Shown: positions 35,159 through 44,195 of the stretch, piece after piece
How positions within the stretch are numbered: the stretch's first letter is position 1
How the letters are laid out: each line of letters begins with the position of its first letter
Origin: Tagaea sp. CACIAM 22H2
GTDB taxonomy: Bacteria > Pseudomonadota > Alphaproteobacteria > CACIAM-22H2
DNA: 60,842 nucleotides
Direction: 5' to 3'
Assembly: GCA_014444615.1 (NCBI GenBank)
Contig: PVXE01000021.1
Coordinates: 1-60,842 of the forward strand
The notes under the pieces: model-generated
What the model was told of the DNA's origin: nothing
The model's input: the letters and a program-made list of their open reading frames with translations, nothing else
Databases searched by the model: none
Translations under genes and position numbers: made by a program

Positions 35159-36312
35159 GCGCCCGCCCGCCCGCCCGCATCCGCCTGGGCATGATCGGCG
35201 GCGGCGAAGGCGCTTTCATCGGCGCCGTGCATCGCATCGCCGCGCGCCTGGACGACCGATACGAATTCGTCGCTGGCGCCTTGGCCTCGACGCCCGACAA
35301 GGCGAAGCGCTCGGGCATCGCCCTGGGCTTAGACGAAGCGCGGTCCTATCCCGACTACGCCGCGATGATCGCGGGCGAAGCCAAGCGCAAGGACGGGATC
35401 GAGGCGGTGGCCATCGTCACGCCCAATCACGTCCATGCGCCCGCGGCCCTCGCCTGCCTTGCGGGCGGTTTGCATGTGATCTGCGACAAGCCGCTGGCGC
35501 TCGACCTCGAACAGGGTCGCGCATTGGCCGCGGCGGCGGCGAAATCCGATCGCGTCTTCGCCGTCACCTACAACTACACCGGTTACCCGATGATAAGGCA
35601 GGCGCGCGCGATGATCGCCGCCGGCGAGATCGGCAAACTGCGCGTCGTGCAGGCCGAGTATCCGCAGGATTGGCTGTCGACCACGCTGGAGGCGACCGGC
35701 CAGAAACAGGCCGATTGGCGCACCGATCCCGCGCGCAGCGGCAAGGCCGGCGCGCTGGGCGATATCGGCACGCATGCCTTCAACCTGCTGGAATTCGTCA
35801 CCGGCGACTTGGTCGACGCGGTGGCATGCGATGCGCAAGCCACGTTGCCGGGACGGCGCGTGGACGACAACGCGCAGATGCTGCTGCGCCTCAAAAGCGG
35901 GGCGCGCGGCGGTTTGTGGGCAAGCCAGATCGCCGTCGGCCATGAGAATGGTCTGCGCTTGCGCGTCTATGGCGAGACAGGCGGCTTCGAATGGCATCAG
36001 GAGGAGCCGAACACGCTGCGCTTCGCCAAATTCGGCGAGGCGCCGCGCCTTATCACGCGCGCATCTGCTTCGGCGCTGCCCGCCGCCGCCCGCGTGACGC
36101 GCATCCCCAGCGGCCATCCCGAAGGCTATCTGGAAGGTTTCGCGACGCTCTATGCCGAGATCGCGCGCGCGATCGAGGCCAAGCGCCAGGGCCGCGCGCC
36201 CGATGCGGACGTAACCTTCCCCGGCGTGACCGAGGGCGTGCGCGGCATGGCGTTCATCGACGCGGCAGTGCGCTCGTCCGCCGCCGACGGGGCTTGGACG
36301 AAACTCGGCTGA
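35155..36312 (+). CDS. Gfo/Idh/MocA-family oxidoreductase
   Basis: This 385-residue NAD(P)-dependent enzyme has an N-terminal Rossmann domain (RLGMIGGGEGAFIGAVHRIA) and the conserved VAIVTPNHVHAPAALACLAG. The catalytic Lys is in CDKPLAL, where most relatives have EKP. The C-terminal domain holds GDIGTHAFNLLEFVTGD with a conserved Asp and His. Members oxidise inositol, glucose-type sugars or glycosides at a ring hydroxyl. Its start overlaps the isomerase stop. The substrate is inferred only to be a sugar or cyclitol. Confidence 0.87.
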   Translation: MSARPPARIRLGMIGGGEGAFIGAVHRIAARLDDRYEFVAGALASTPDKAKRSGIALGLDEARSYPDYAAMIAGEAKRKDGIEAVAIVTPNHVHAPAALACLAGGLHVICDKPLALDLEQGRALAAAAAKSDRVFAVTYNYTGYPMIRQARAMIAAGEIGKLRVVQAEYPQDWLSTTLEATGQKQADWRTDPARSGKAGALGDIGTHAFNLLEFVTGDLVDAVACDAQATLPGRRVDDNAQMLLRLKSGARGGLWASQIAVGHENGLRLRVYGETGGFEWHQEEPNTLRFAKFGEAPRLITRASASALPAAARVTRIPSGHPEGYLEGFATLYAEIARAIEAKRQGRAPDADVTFPGVTEGVRGMAFIDAAVRSSAADGAWTKLG

Positions 36313-36325
36313 CGCCGCCGACGCT

Positions 36326-36352
36326 CTGCCCGCGCGACGCCTATGCGGGCAG
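36326..36352. terminator. Possible bidirectional hairpin between convergent genes
   Basis: CTGCCCGC and GCGGGCAG form an 8-bp stem with an 11-base loop, starting 13 bases after the oxidoreductase stop and reaching into the 3' end of the convergent dioxygenase gene. No T-run follows, so termination is uncertain. Confidence 0.4.
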
Positions 36353-37180
36353 CGGTTGCGGCGTGTGAAATTTCGCGTCCGTCGCCACGCGGCGCGGTGC
36401 TTCGCGCACCGCCGAGTCCGGCAGCTTGTCGAGCTTCGTATATGGCGGATGCTGCCCGACCGTTTTGAACGGGCTGTTGCGCGCCGCGTTGTAGCAGCAC
36501 AGCAGAACGTTGCGCGACTTGTCGGATTTGTTCTGACCCGAGGTGTGCAGCAGATTGGCATGGAAGAACAGCGCGTCGCCCGGCGCCTGCTCGACATAAA
36601 TATGCTCGAGCACCTTCATCGCGGCTTCGACGCGCTCCATGTCCGCGCCGACTTGGCCGCCGACCGTGCCATGTTCGAGACGGCCGAGCAAATGCGAGCC
36701 CTTGAGTACCTCGAGGCAACCGTTCTCGCGCGTCGACGGATCGACCGAAATGAACACGCTGGCCATATCCGGAAACAGACAGCCGTTGCGGTACCAATAG
36801 CCGTAATCCTGATGCCAATCCCACGCGCCGCCGACCTTCGGGCGCTTCATCGTCAATTTCGAATGCCAGTGATAGACCTCGCCGCCGAGGATCTTCTCCA
36901 TCGAATCGACCACGCGCCGACAGCGCGCGACCGCGCCGAACACGTCGTCCGCGGGATGATTCCACAAGGCGAGCTCGGTCGCCGCCCCTTTGCTGTCGGC
37001 GCGCGCATAGGTGTTCTTGGCGATCGCCGGATCGTTGCAGATCGCGTCGGACAGCATTTCGATTTCGTCGGCCGCGAACAGGTTGCGGCGCAGCACGTAA
37101 CCGTCGCGCGCGAAAGCGGCCAATTCGTCGGCGGTCAGGCTCAGATCGGGCGCGGCGCCCGAAACGGTATTCGTCGGCAT
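36341..37180 (-). CDS. Phytanoyl-CoA dioxygenase (PhyH) family protein
   Basis: This 279-residue Fe(II)/2-oxoglutarate oxygenase-like protein has the iron-binding His and Asp in [15 protein letters not shown] second His lies in [15 protein letters not shown], and the Arg that binds 2-oxoglutarate is likely in [14 protein letters not shown]. All key residues are present, so it should be active. A GGAGGAAAC site precedes its ATG. It faces the sugar oxidoreductase and is divergent from fliG. PhyH proteins hydroxylate many small molecules; this substrate is unknown. Confidence 0.85.
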   Translation of the reverse strand: MPTNTVSGAAPDLSLTADELAAFARDGYVLRRNLFAADEIEMLSDAICNDPAIAKNTYARADSKGAATELALWNHPADDVFGAVARCRRVVDSMEKILGGEVYHWHSKLTMKRPKVGGAWDWHQDYGYWYRNGCLFPDMASVFISVDPSTRENGCLEVLKGSHLLGRLEHGTVGGQVGADMERVEAAMKVLEHIYVEQAPGDALFFHANLLHTSGQNKSDKSRNVLLCCYNAARNSPFKTVGQHPPYTKLDKLPDSAVREAPRRVATDAKFHTPQPLPA

Positions 37181-37362
37181 GTTTCCTCCGGCGCCGCGTT
37201 GGGCGGCTTTGTTCCGATATAGAGTCTCACGATTGCGCCCGGATTTCCAGATCGGCGGCGCGTCTGATGACGAACCGGCGCGACTCCTGTTACAGTCAGT
37301 ACGCCCGTTCGAACGCGCGTTCCCCGCGCCGACGCGCTGGCCGTCCCGAGGGATTTGGCTTC

Positions 37363-38385
37363 ATGCGCGTCCGCGACGATTACCGCACACTCACCGGCAA
37401 GGACAAAGCCTCGATCCTGCTTTTGTCGCTGGGCGAGGAAGTGGCGGCGAAGCTTTTCGCGCTGATGTCCGACGACGAGATCAAAGAGATCTCGCAGTCG
37501 ATGGCCGGGCTCGGCAACGTCAATTCCTCGATCATCGAACGCCTGATCGTGGAATTCGCCGATCAGATTTCGGCCACCGGCTCGCTGGTCGGCTCCTTCG
37601 ATTCGACCGAACGCCTGCTCGGCAAGATTCTCGACAAGAATCGCATGGCCGGGATCATGGACGACATCCGCGGCCCAGCCGGCCGCACGATGTGGGACAA
37701 GCTCGGCAACGTCAACGAAGGCGTCCTCGCGAACTACCTCAAGAACGAATACCCGCAGACCGTCGCGGTCGTGCTGTCGAAGATCCGCCCCGATCACGCC
37801 GCGCGCGTCATCGGCACGCTGCCCGAAGCCTTCGCGATGGAAGTCGTGATGCGCATGTTGCGCATGGAGACGGTGCAGAAAGATGTGCTCGATGACGTCG
37901 AGCGCGTGCTGCGCAACGAATTCATGTCCAACCTCGCCAAGACCACGCGCAAGGACACGCACGAGTTGATGGCCGAAATCTTCAACTCCCTGGACCGGCA
38001 GACCGAAGCGCGTTTCACGACGGCGCTGGAGGAACGCAACCGGGACTCGGCCGAGAAGATCAAGGCCTTGATGTTCAAGTTCGAGGATCTCGGCCGCCTG
38101 GACCCCGGCGGCGTGCAGACGCTGCTGCGCGCGGTCGACAAATCGAAGCTCGCCATCGCCCTCAAAGGTGCGAACGAAACGCTGCGCGATCTGTTCTTCT
38201 CGAACATGTCCGAGCGCGCGGGCAAGATGCTCAAGGAAGAAATCGAAGCCTTGGGCCCGGTGCGCGGCAAGGACGTGGCCGAAGCGCAAACCTCGATGGT
38301 CAACACCGCCAAGGAACTCGCCGCCAAGGACGAGATCGTCCTGTCCAAGGGCGGTGCCGGCGGTGCCGACGACCTCATCTATTGA
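37363..38385 (+). CDS. fliG: Flagellar motor switch protein FliG
   Basis: This 340-residue protein has the three FliG domains. The N-terminal part includes [20 protein letters not shown]. The middle domain has [20 protein letters not shown], where most FliG proteins read EHPQ. The C-terminal domain has the charged torque region [20 protein letters not shown]. FliG links the MS ring to FliM and contacts the stator. I chose the ATG at 37363, which follows a GAGGGA site; 32 upstream codons in the same frame are unlikely. No other flagellar structural gene is near, and the gene directly borders the tRNA-Pro junction. Confidence 0.92.
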   Translation: MRVRDDYRTLTGKDKASILLLSLGEEVAAKLFALMSDDEIKEISQSMAGLGNVNSSIIERLIVEFADQISATGSLVGSFDSTERLLGKILDKNRMAGIMDDIRGPAGRTMWDKLGNVNEGVLANYLKNEYPQTVAVVLSKIRPDHAARVIGTLPEAFAMEVVMRMLRMETVQKDVLDDVERVLRNEFMSNLAKTTRKDTHELMAEIFNSLDRQTEARFTTALEERNRDSAEKIKALMFKFEDLGRLDPGGVQTLLRAVDKSKLAIALKGANETLRDLFFSNMSERAGKMLKEEIEALGPVRGKDVAEAQTSMVNTAKELAAKDEIVLSKGGAGGADDLIY

Positions 38386-38446
38386 TCGGCCGCCGCCGCG
38401 CCAAAATCGGCGGGCGCAATCGCTTGGATGTTTCCGGGAAATCCGC

Positions 38447-38491
38447 TGGTCGGAGCGAGAGGATTCGAACCTCCGGCCCCTAGCTCCCGAA
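38447..38491 (-). tRNA. 3' half of tRNA-Pro(CGG): attachment-site remnant
   Basis: Read on the minus strand, the segment holds an anticodon loop TTCGGGA (anticodon CGG), the anticodon-stem 3' strand GCTAG, the T-arm GGAGG-TTCGAAT-CCTCT, the acceptor 3' strand CGCTCCG, a discriminator A and an encoded CCA. The 5' half (acceptor CGGAGCG, D-arm) is absent: beyond 38491 the sequence becomes AT-rich with no D-loop. A tRNA gene cut at the anticodon loop is a classic mark of tyrosine-recombinase integration. This copy would be the displaced 3' end at the left junction of the island. Confidence 0.85.
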
Positions 38492-38550
38492 ACTTGATAA
38501 TATCTTTTAAAATCAATACGCTTTTTCACATCGAGGAACATGATGACGCT

Positions 38551-39126
38551 CTAACCTTTACGCCAATATGCGGCAGTAAATGCCAGCGCTTGCCAATTGC
38601 GGAAACTGGCCTCGACATCTCGCATCCTTATCTCGCCGCCGTAGCAAAGGACCTCATATCCTGCTGCTAACGCGGCAGCATCGCCGGCTGCAGTATGTCC
38701 CCCTAGTCGAATGGCGCGATCAACGATCCGGGCAGCGACCGGTCCCGGCACACCGGCTTCCTCAGCAGCCATCATCAGCAGGCTGTCCGCCGGCGTCATC
38801 ATCGGGCGAAATCTCAATGGCTGTTCCGGATCCAGCATCCTCAGCCAATGCCAATCGAATGCGGGCGCGTCCGAGAAACACGCATATTTGTCGAGCGCCA
38901 CGTTCAGTGCTCCTAGCGCAGTCTCCGCGCTTTGACCTTGATCGAGAACGGAACGCGACAGTCCATGTATGCGCTCCGACGCAGCGCTCCAGGTGAGATC
39001 ACGCCATTCGAGACGTGGCTTGATCAAAATTGCGCCGACCTTCCCGTCGGAGCGTGCGTATCCAACCTCGATTGGATATCCACCATGTAGGGCTGAAGCC
39101 TCAAAGTCGACGAAAGCTATGCGCAT
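38551..39126 (-). CDS. DEDDh 3'-5' exonuclease-like protein
   Basis: This 191-residue protein has the exonuclease motif set: Asp and Glu in IAFVDFEASALHGG, a central Asp in DAPAFDWHWLRML, and the HxxxxD motif in GGHTAAGDAAALAAGYEVL. It resembles small RNase T/DnaQ-fold exonucleases, which trim single-stranded DNA or RNA ends. All acidic residues and the His appear present. It is the first gene inside the tRNA-Pro junction, on the same strand as the two following minus-strand genes. Base use is visibly less GC-rich than in the core to the left. Confidence 0.75.
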   Translation of the reverse strand: MRIAFVDFEASALHGGYPIEVGYARSDGKVGAILIKPRLEWRDLTWSAASERIHGLSRSVLDQGQSAETALGALNVALDKYACFSDAPAFDWHWLRMLDPEQPLRFRPMMTPADSLLMMAAEEAGVPGPVAARIVDRAIRLGGHTAAGDAAALAAGYEVLCYGGEIRMRDVEASFRNWQALAFTAAYWRKG

Positions 39127-39164
39127 ACCGGGCCTCGCCGATTACCGAAACAAGCAGGACTGAT

Positions 39165-39407
39165 TTACTTAAGGCGCCGCACCGGTGTACGCGACGAAGA
39201 CTTCGCCTTCCGCGACCGCTTCTTTCGGGCGGGCTGCCCTTTTGCGGTGCGAGTCTGATTGAAACTTGATGTCATCCCAAAAATCGCAACGCCCAAGGAC
39301 TTCAGTGCAAAGAAAGCCGCTTTAGCAGAACCGTCATTAGCTACTTCACTAATGAGATTACCGAAGAATGCTTGCGGTTCGAATGCATTGACCAATAGCT
39401 CCAACAT
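39165..39407 (-). CDS. Small protein with strongly basic tail, unknown function
   Basis: I do not recognise this 80-residue protein. It starts MLELLVNAFEPQAFFGNLIS, has a short hydrophobic middle (FFALKSLGVAIFGM) and ends in an Arg/Lys/Ser-rich tail (ARKKRSRKAKSSSRTPVRRL), suggesting nucleic-acid binding or a peripheral membrane role. A GGGAGA site 7 bases before the ATG supports it as a real gene. It lies 45 bases after the AAA gene and 38 before the exonuclease gene, probably in one transcript. Confidence 0.6.
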   Translation of the reverse strand: MLELLVNAFEPQAFFGNLISEVANDGSAKAAFFALKSLGVAIFGMTSSFNQTRTAKGQPARKKRSRKAKSSSRTPVRRLK

Positions 39408-39452
39408 CGAACTTCTCCCGGGTTGCAGGTGGTGGAAGATTAGTTTTCTTCG

Positions 39453-40826
39453 TCAATGCAATTTCATCGAGGAATGAAGTTCGCTTAGAGACCGCGCGAT
39501 TCGATCAGCGAGCCGCAAGTTAAATCTGCCCCGCCGAGCTGCAGATTCGAGCTTTCGAATCACCAGCGGACTTGGTTCCGGCATCGCCTCGAAACTAACA
39601 GCTTGCTCTTCAGCGACACGTCGCTGCGCTTGCCTAAGGATGTCGCGTACGTGTTCTGGGCGCGGCTTATCGACTTGGAGGATCCGCAAGCGATTTAACA
39701 ACGCTACCGGCGTTGCAGAGATTCCATTGGCCGTGAATGCAATCGAGACTGCGCTCAAATCGAGGCCAACACCCAGACCATCGTCGAACCAATTGCGGCG
39801 GGTTGTCGGTTCAGCAAGACCGAGAAGTGCCTCATGCATATTTCCATTTCGCCGACTGCCGCCAGCTCGATCGAGTTCGCTATATAGCAAGACTGGATTC
39901 GCGCAGCGGCTCCGAGCACATACCGTTGCAGGGTGACTCGGTGTCGCCGAGCTCCATCCCTTTGAAGTTCCCTTTACAACACGATTGTCGCTGCTACCCG
40001 CGAGATCATACTCGCCGATTGGACGCCCAACGAGTTCTGCTGCTCGCCGAATGATGCTGTCTTTACCGACGCCCGGAGGCCCAACCAGCAATATTGGCCG
40101 ATGAGACTCGGTCGCCTCCCCCGTTACGAAGCGCGCTACATCAAGCGTGATCGCCGCAAGGTGAGGAAACTCGGCCGCCAGTACCTCACTCACCACCGAT
40201 GTTGAGACCCGTGTCCGCCACAGGCGAAGAGGGTTCTTCAGCACCTCAAATTCTTTGCCGCCAGATTCAAGATGCGCGAGTGACTTTAGACCCGGAGCGA
40301 CCACGCGATAGTCAGCCTTCGCGCCTATCGACTCACTGACTTTCTGCCAGATTTCATCGCTTTGAACTGCGTCCGCAAGGTCAACGATATCGTCACGATA
40401 CTTTTCAAGTTTTTCCAAAAACGGAACGCTATCAAGCGCTCGCTTTAGATATCCAAGTGTGATCATTGCTTCCCGACGATCATCGATTAGGTAGCCGCAG
40501 TCGGCATCCCGCCGGAGCTCGCTTGCGATGAATTGAGCCAAAATCGCGATTGCTATCAACGAGCCTCGTTCGGCGGACAGTGCAAGGAAAGACCCCACAA
40601 TATTTGGACCGGCGCCGCGCCGATGAGCTCGCACAGCCAATGCAAGCAGATCACGCGTTTGGAGTTTCGTTAGGTCAGTACTCGGATCAATAGACAGCGC
40701 GCTGCCCGCAGTTTCCTTAAGGAACAGCGCGATCTGCCGCTGCTGGCTGAAATTCAGCGTGCCCGGGAATTTCACAATCCAAAGCCGATTGCTGAAGGGC
40801 TCTCCGAATGGAATGTCGTCGTTCAT
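39453..40826 (-). CDS. Lon-like AAA-domain protein with altered Walker motifs
   Basis: In this 457-residue protein the first 200 residues are unrecognised. The second half resembles the AAA module of Lon: LAAEFPHLAAITLDVARFVT, LLVGPPGVGKDSIIRRAAEL, LAGSSDNRVVKGTSKGWSSA and the sensor-1 region FTANGIS. The peptidase domain is missing. Where Lon has GPPGVGKT this protein has GPPGVGKD, and where Lon has the Walker B LLDEIDK it has LYSELDR, so ATP hydrolysis may be lost or changed. GAGGGG just before the ATG at 40826 sets the start. It is divergent from an XRE gene that probably regulates it. Confidence 0.75.
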   Translation of the reverse strand: MNDDIPFGEPFSNRLWIVKFPGTLNFSQQRQIALFLKETAGSALSIDPSTDLTKLQTRDLLALAVRAHRRGAGPNIVGSFLALSAERGSLIAIAILAQFIASELRRDADCGYLIDDRREAMITLGYLKRALDSVPFLEKLEKYRDDIVDLADAVQSDEIWQKVSESIGAKADYRVVAPGLKSLAHLESGGKEFEVLKNPLRLWRTRVSTSVVSEVLAAEFPHLAAITLDVARFVTGEATESHRPILLVGPPGVGKDSIIRRAAELVGRPIGEYDLAGSSDNRVVKGTSKGWSSATPSHPATVCARSRCANPVLLYSELDRAGGSRRNGNMHEALLGLAEPTTRRNWFDDGLGVGLDLSAVSIAFTANGISATPVALLNRLRILQVDKPRPEHVRDILRQAQRRVAEEQAVSFEAMPEPSPLVIRKLESAARRGRFNLRLADRIARSLSELHSSMKLH

Positions 40827-40932
40827 ACCGCCCCTCACTAATTATATGAGATGACTATACTGCTATTTTCTATTAGTTACAAGCAAATTCGCTTCACGTG
40901 CTTGGGCGACTCGCGATATCAAATCGACTTAG

Positions 40933-41190
40933 ATGAAACAATTCGACGGATCAGCCTTTAGAGAGTGGCGCAGCCAGCACAGCTTGACCCAAGAGCAAGC
41001 TGCCGCGCTTGTTGGCGTAACAATCCATACCGTACGAAGTTGGGAGCAAGGTGTTAGGCCACCGCCCCGAAACGTCGCTTTTCTGATCGAGCGGTTAAAA
41101 CCCAGCGATTATCCAAAAGATGCGGGATCGTCGGGAAATCGCCCCGTCGGAATTGCTACAAAGAATCTTAGGAAAGCAAAGCATCAATAA
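40933..41190 (+). CDS. XRE-family HTH regulator, small
   Basis: This 85-residue DNA-binding protein has a clear HTH: FREWRSQHSLTQEQAAALVG, followed by VTIHTVRSWEQGVRPPPRNV. It is divergent from the AAA gene with 106 bases between the starts, so autoregulation of that shared promoter is likely. No strong ribosome-binding site is seen. The last 25 residues are basic and probably disordered. Confidence 0.75.
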   Translation: MKQFDGSAFREWRSQHSLTQEQAAALVGVTIHTVRSWEQGVRPPPRNVAFLIERLKPSDYPKDAGSSGNRPVGIATKNLRKAKHQ

Positions 41191-41289
41191 TAGAACACGA
41201 CAGGCAATAACAAGCTCGGCTCAGCGTTCAAACCAAACGAAAACGGCAATACCATTCTCATTTTGCTTATTTCGACTTGCCAGCATTGG

Positions 41290-41997
41290 TCAAGCGCGGC
41301 GCAAGAATACAACCGCGAGGACAGTAAGCCAGACAAGGGCTAGCGGCGGCACGATGGCGTTGAGCAAGTCGAGTTGGGGAACAAGTGTTCTCAGAGCCGT
41401 TACGGTGAAGCCGATTCCAAGTAAGACGCTTGCGATTCCGTTGCGACGAAGCCCTATACGCGAAAAAAGCAGGCCTAGTAATACGAGCCAAAGGCCGGAG
41501 AGCAGTTGAACGCCGAGCAGTTCGCCGACTCCACCGGAATAGTTATTGATCGTGACATAGCTCACTTCAATGACGGCGCGGAAGGTTGGATCGGGCGTGT
41601 CTACGTAGAGACTCGCCAGACTAGGCATGGCGATAAGCCAGCGTACGATACCGAGCGTCTTTAGTACGGCGGCTGCGACGCCGAAGGCCGCCATCGTATC
41701 GTTCAGCAAGCCGGCGGCGCCATGTGCGCACGCATACCGGCGCAAGGCGACCACGAATGGAACCATGGCGACTGCGGTCAGCATGTAGCCCCAATAGCCG
41801 ATCTGCACGAAGATCGCCTTCGCAGCGATCAAGGGCAGCGCATCGCTAGCGGGCAACCGCAGACTGGCCGGCCATCCAATCGCTTTGCCAAGCACTATCA
41901 AGGGAATGAGAAAGAGAACGACCTGGCTGAGCGTTAGCAGTACGAGGGCGTTGCTTTCGGCACGCGACAATGGCGTCGTTGGACTTGTAACGGTCAT
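41290..41997 (-). CDS. DUF4386 membrane protein
   Basis: This 235-residue membrane protein has about six hydrophobic segments and the layout of DUF4386 proteins (LVLLTLSQVVLFLIPLIVLG, then GYWGYMLTAVAMVPFVVALR, and a GGVGELLGVQLLSGLWLVLL region). Function is unknown for the family. It lies 24 bases downstream of the NAD-epimerase gene, so the two are probably co-transcribed and controlled by the divergent LysR gene. Confidence 0.7.
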   Translation of the reverse strand: MTVTSPTTPLSRAESNALVLLTLSQVVLFLIPLIVLGKAIGWPASLRLPASDALPLIAAKAIFVQIGYWGYMLTAVAMVPFVVALRRYACAHGAAGLLNDTMAAFGVAAAVLKTLGIVRWLIAMPSLASLYVDTPDPTFRAVIEVSYVTINNYSGGVGELLGVQLLSGLWLVLLGLLFSRIGLRRNGIASVLLGIGFTVTALRTLVPQLDLLNAIVPPLALVWLTVLAVVFLRRA

Positions 41998-42021
41998 GGA
42001 TCTTTCCTCTCGTCTGCTCGC

Positions 42022-42984
42022 TTAACCGTTGACTGTCAGCGCTGCCTTGACTGCATCGTCCAAGGCTGTGTGCGGTTCCCGACCGATGAAAGACAGAAGC
42101 CGGCTATTGTCGAGTGCGAGGCTCTTCCTCCACAGCCAGGTCATCTCCAACGTTTCGCGTAGAAAGGGCATGAACGGAGCGCCAAGCCAAACGATAAACC
42201 AAGGGAAGGATCGGATCAGGCGACGGGGATCTCCGATCACACGCCGAACTGCTTCCGCTATTTCCCGCCCGCTGACGTCGACATGGCCGGCGAAATGCGC
42301 GAGCGTGAAGGTCGGCAAATCCGATCGCCGATCGACCAGCAGCGCGAAGGCTTCGGCAAGGTCCGGTACAAAGGCCCATGAGTGAGCCGCACCGGAGCGC
42401 GCCACCGTGCGGATTACTTTAACCTCGCGCCCTCCCTTAGCGATGGCTTGCGAGAACCATGAGTTGACTATGCGAGGGCCGAAAAAATCGCCCGCGCGAA
42501 GGGCAATAACCCGAATGCCGTGCTGACCGGCGGCCTGCATCAGCATATTCTCCATCTCGAGGCGTACGTGTCCTTTTCGCGTGGTTGGAGCGCGCGCCGA
42601 CATCTCGTCCACTATGTCGGGCGATGTTGACGAATATACATAGACATTGGCCGGGAACAGGATCGTCGCACCGCTCGCATTTGCGGCTGCGATAGTGTTG
42701 GCGAGCATCGGCAGTCCATCCTCGCGCCAACGTTGGTATCCTGGCGGGTTAACGCCATGCACGATCAGTTCCGCACCTTCGGAAGCTGCCAGTACCGAAG
42801 CGGCATCGAGCGCGTCACCAGATCGCCAGTCCACCGGAAACGCGAATGTCGGCCGGTGCTCAATGGAACGTCGGGTCAGGGCTCTAATCGTCCAGCCGCG
42901 ACGGAAAAGAGCGTCTGCGATGGCGTACCCGATGCCACCGGTGACGCCAAGGATAAGAGCGACGGAAGGGATGTTCGAGTTCAT
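42022..42984 (-). CDS. NAD-dependent epimerase/dehydratase family protein
   Basis: This 320-residue extended-SDR protein has an N-terminal Rossmann motif LILGVTGGIGYAIADALFRR and a region VYVYSSTSPDIVDEMSARAP, where the active-site Ser/Thr would lie. The usual YxxxK is not clear at the expected place, where the sequence reads RKGHVRLEMENML. It may therefore be an atypical SDR that binds NAD(P) without full catalysis. It is divergent from a LysR gene 88 bases away. Confidence 0.75.
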   Translation of the reverse strand: MNSNIPSVALILGVTGGIGYAIADALFRRGWTIRALTRRSIEHRPTFAFPVDWRSGDALDAASVLAASEGAELIVHGVNPPGYQRWREDGLPMLANTIAAANASGATILFPANVYVYSSTSPDIVDEMSARAPTTRKGHVRLEMENMLMQAAGQHGIRVIALRAGDFFGPRIVNSWFSQAIAKGGREVKVIRTVARSGAAHSWAFVPDLAEAFALLVDRRSDLPTFTLAHFAGHVDVSGREIAEAVRRVIGDPRRLIRSFPWFIVWLGAPFMPFLRETLEMTWLWRKSLALDNSRLLSFIGREPHTALDDAVKAALTVNG

Positions 42985-43072
42985 AGGATGTCTCCTGCTA
43001 TTGGAGACAGATTCGTCGATAGCAAGAGAAACGGAAATTGTGAATCTTCGTCGATCTGCTATACGGTTTTGT

Positions 43073-43975
43073 ATGAGAGAGTTGACCGACTGGTCCCTTC
43101 TGCGTTCCTTTCTCGCCGTCTCGCGCCGCGGCAGCCTTTCGGCTGCCGCGCGGGCGGCCGGCCTGACACAACCGACTATCGGACGTCACATCGACGAACT
43201 CGAATCAGGCCTCGGCGTTACCTTGTTCACTCGATCGCCCAGCGGCCTGATTCCGACCGAAGCAGCCCATGCATTGCAACCGCATGCCGAGGCGATGGAA
43301 ACGGCATTCGCCGCACTAAGACGCGCGGCAACATTTGGCGGCGACGGCACTGCGCCGCGCGGCACGATTCGGATTTCAGCCAGCGAGATCATGGGAACCT
43401 TTGTGCTACCGCCGATACTTTCGGTGCTGCGGGGGCGCTATCCGGAGATCGTTTTCGAACTTGCGCTTAACAATCGTACAGAAGACCTCCTACGCCGCGA
43501 CGCCGATCTCGCAGTGCGAATGACGCGCCCGAAACAGGATGGTCTCATTGCAAGAAAGCTCGGCATAGTCGGGCTTGGCCTTTATGCCCATCGGACGTAT
43601 GCCAAGCGCCGCGGGCTTCCGCAGAACCTAAAAGAGCTCGCTCATCATCATGTCATAGGTTTCGACCGGGATGATCACTCCGCCCGTTCTGTAGCGAAGG
43701 GAACTCTACCGATCTCGCGCGAGATCTTCTCGTTCCGTGTCGACTCCGACGTCGCACAAGTGATGGCCGTGCGATCAGGACTCGGCATCGGGATGATGCA
43801 GAAGGCGATGGCGAAACGCGAACCTGATCTCGTTCCAGTCTTAAGCGAGAGAGTATCGCTTAATTTAGACTGCTGGCTTGTCGTGCACGAGGATCAGAAG
43901 AACGCCGTCACGATCCGGGCGATATTCGATGGCCTAGCCGACGGGCTGTCGCGATGGATTTTACAAAGCGGATGA
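43073..43975 (+). CDS. LysR-family transcriptional regulator
   Basis: This 300-residue protein has the LysR HTH (WSLLRSFLAVSRRGSLSAAA, then RAAGLTQPTIGRHIDELESG, followed by LGVTLFTRSPSGLIPTEAA). A substrate-binding domain follows, with GTIRISASEIMGTFVLPPIL and RDADLAVRMTRPKQDGLIAR. It belongs to the subgroup that includes activators of small redox operons. It is divergent from the epimerase/DUF4386 pair, its likely target. The start ATG at 43073 gives a normal N-terminus; longer frames run into the promoter. Confidence 0.87.
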   Translation: MRELTDWSLLRSFLAVSRRGSLSAAARAAGLTQPTIGRHIDELESGLGVTLFTRSPSGLIPTEAAHALQPHAEAMETAFAALRRAATFGGDGTAPRGTIRISASEIMGTFVLPPILSVLRGRYPEIVFELALNNRTEDLLRRDADLAVRMTRPKQDGLIARKLGIVGLGLYAHRTYAKRRGLPQNLKELAHHHVIGFDRDDHSARSVAKGTLPISREIFSFRVDSDVAQVMAVRSGLGIGMMQKAMAKREPDLVPVLSERVSLNLDCWLVVHEDQKNAVTIRAIFDGLADGLSRWILQSG

Positions 43976-44195
43976 CACCGATACGTCGAAATTAGGAACC
44001 GTATCATCGCGAGTTCCGTACTCAAAATTGAGTAAAATCATTCAAGCCGAGTTTATTAAAAATCATCGATACATTCTGAGGCTATTTGTACCCTCTGAAA
44101 GCTCCGTCTGTCGCTCGTCAGCGCGTGTAGGACAGTTTGATCGATTTGCGTAGTGGAGGGTTTTCGGCTCATCGTCACCGTTGAAAGGGACGAGG

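Noticed and set aside
38428..38670. 80-codon plus-strand frame reading VGARGFEPPAPSSRN
   Set aside because: It is an antisense read across the tRNA-Pro fragment, a well-known source of false proteins; the RNA explains the conservation.
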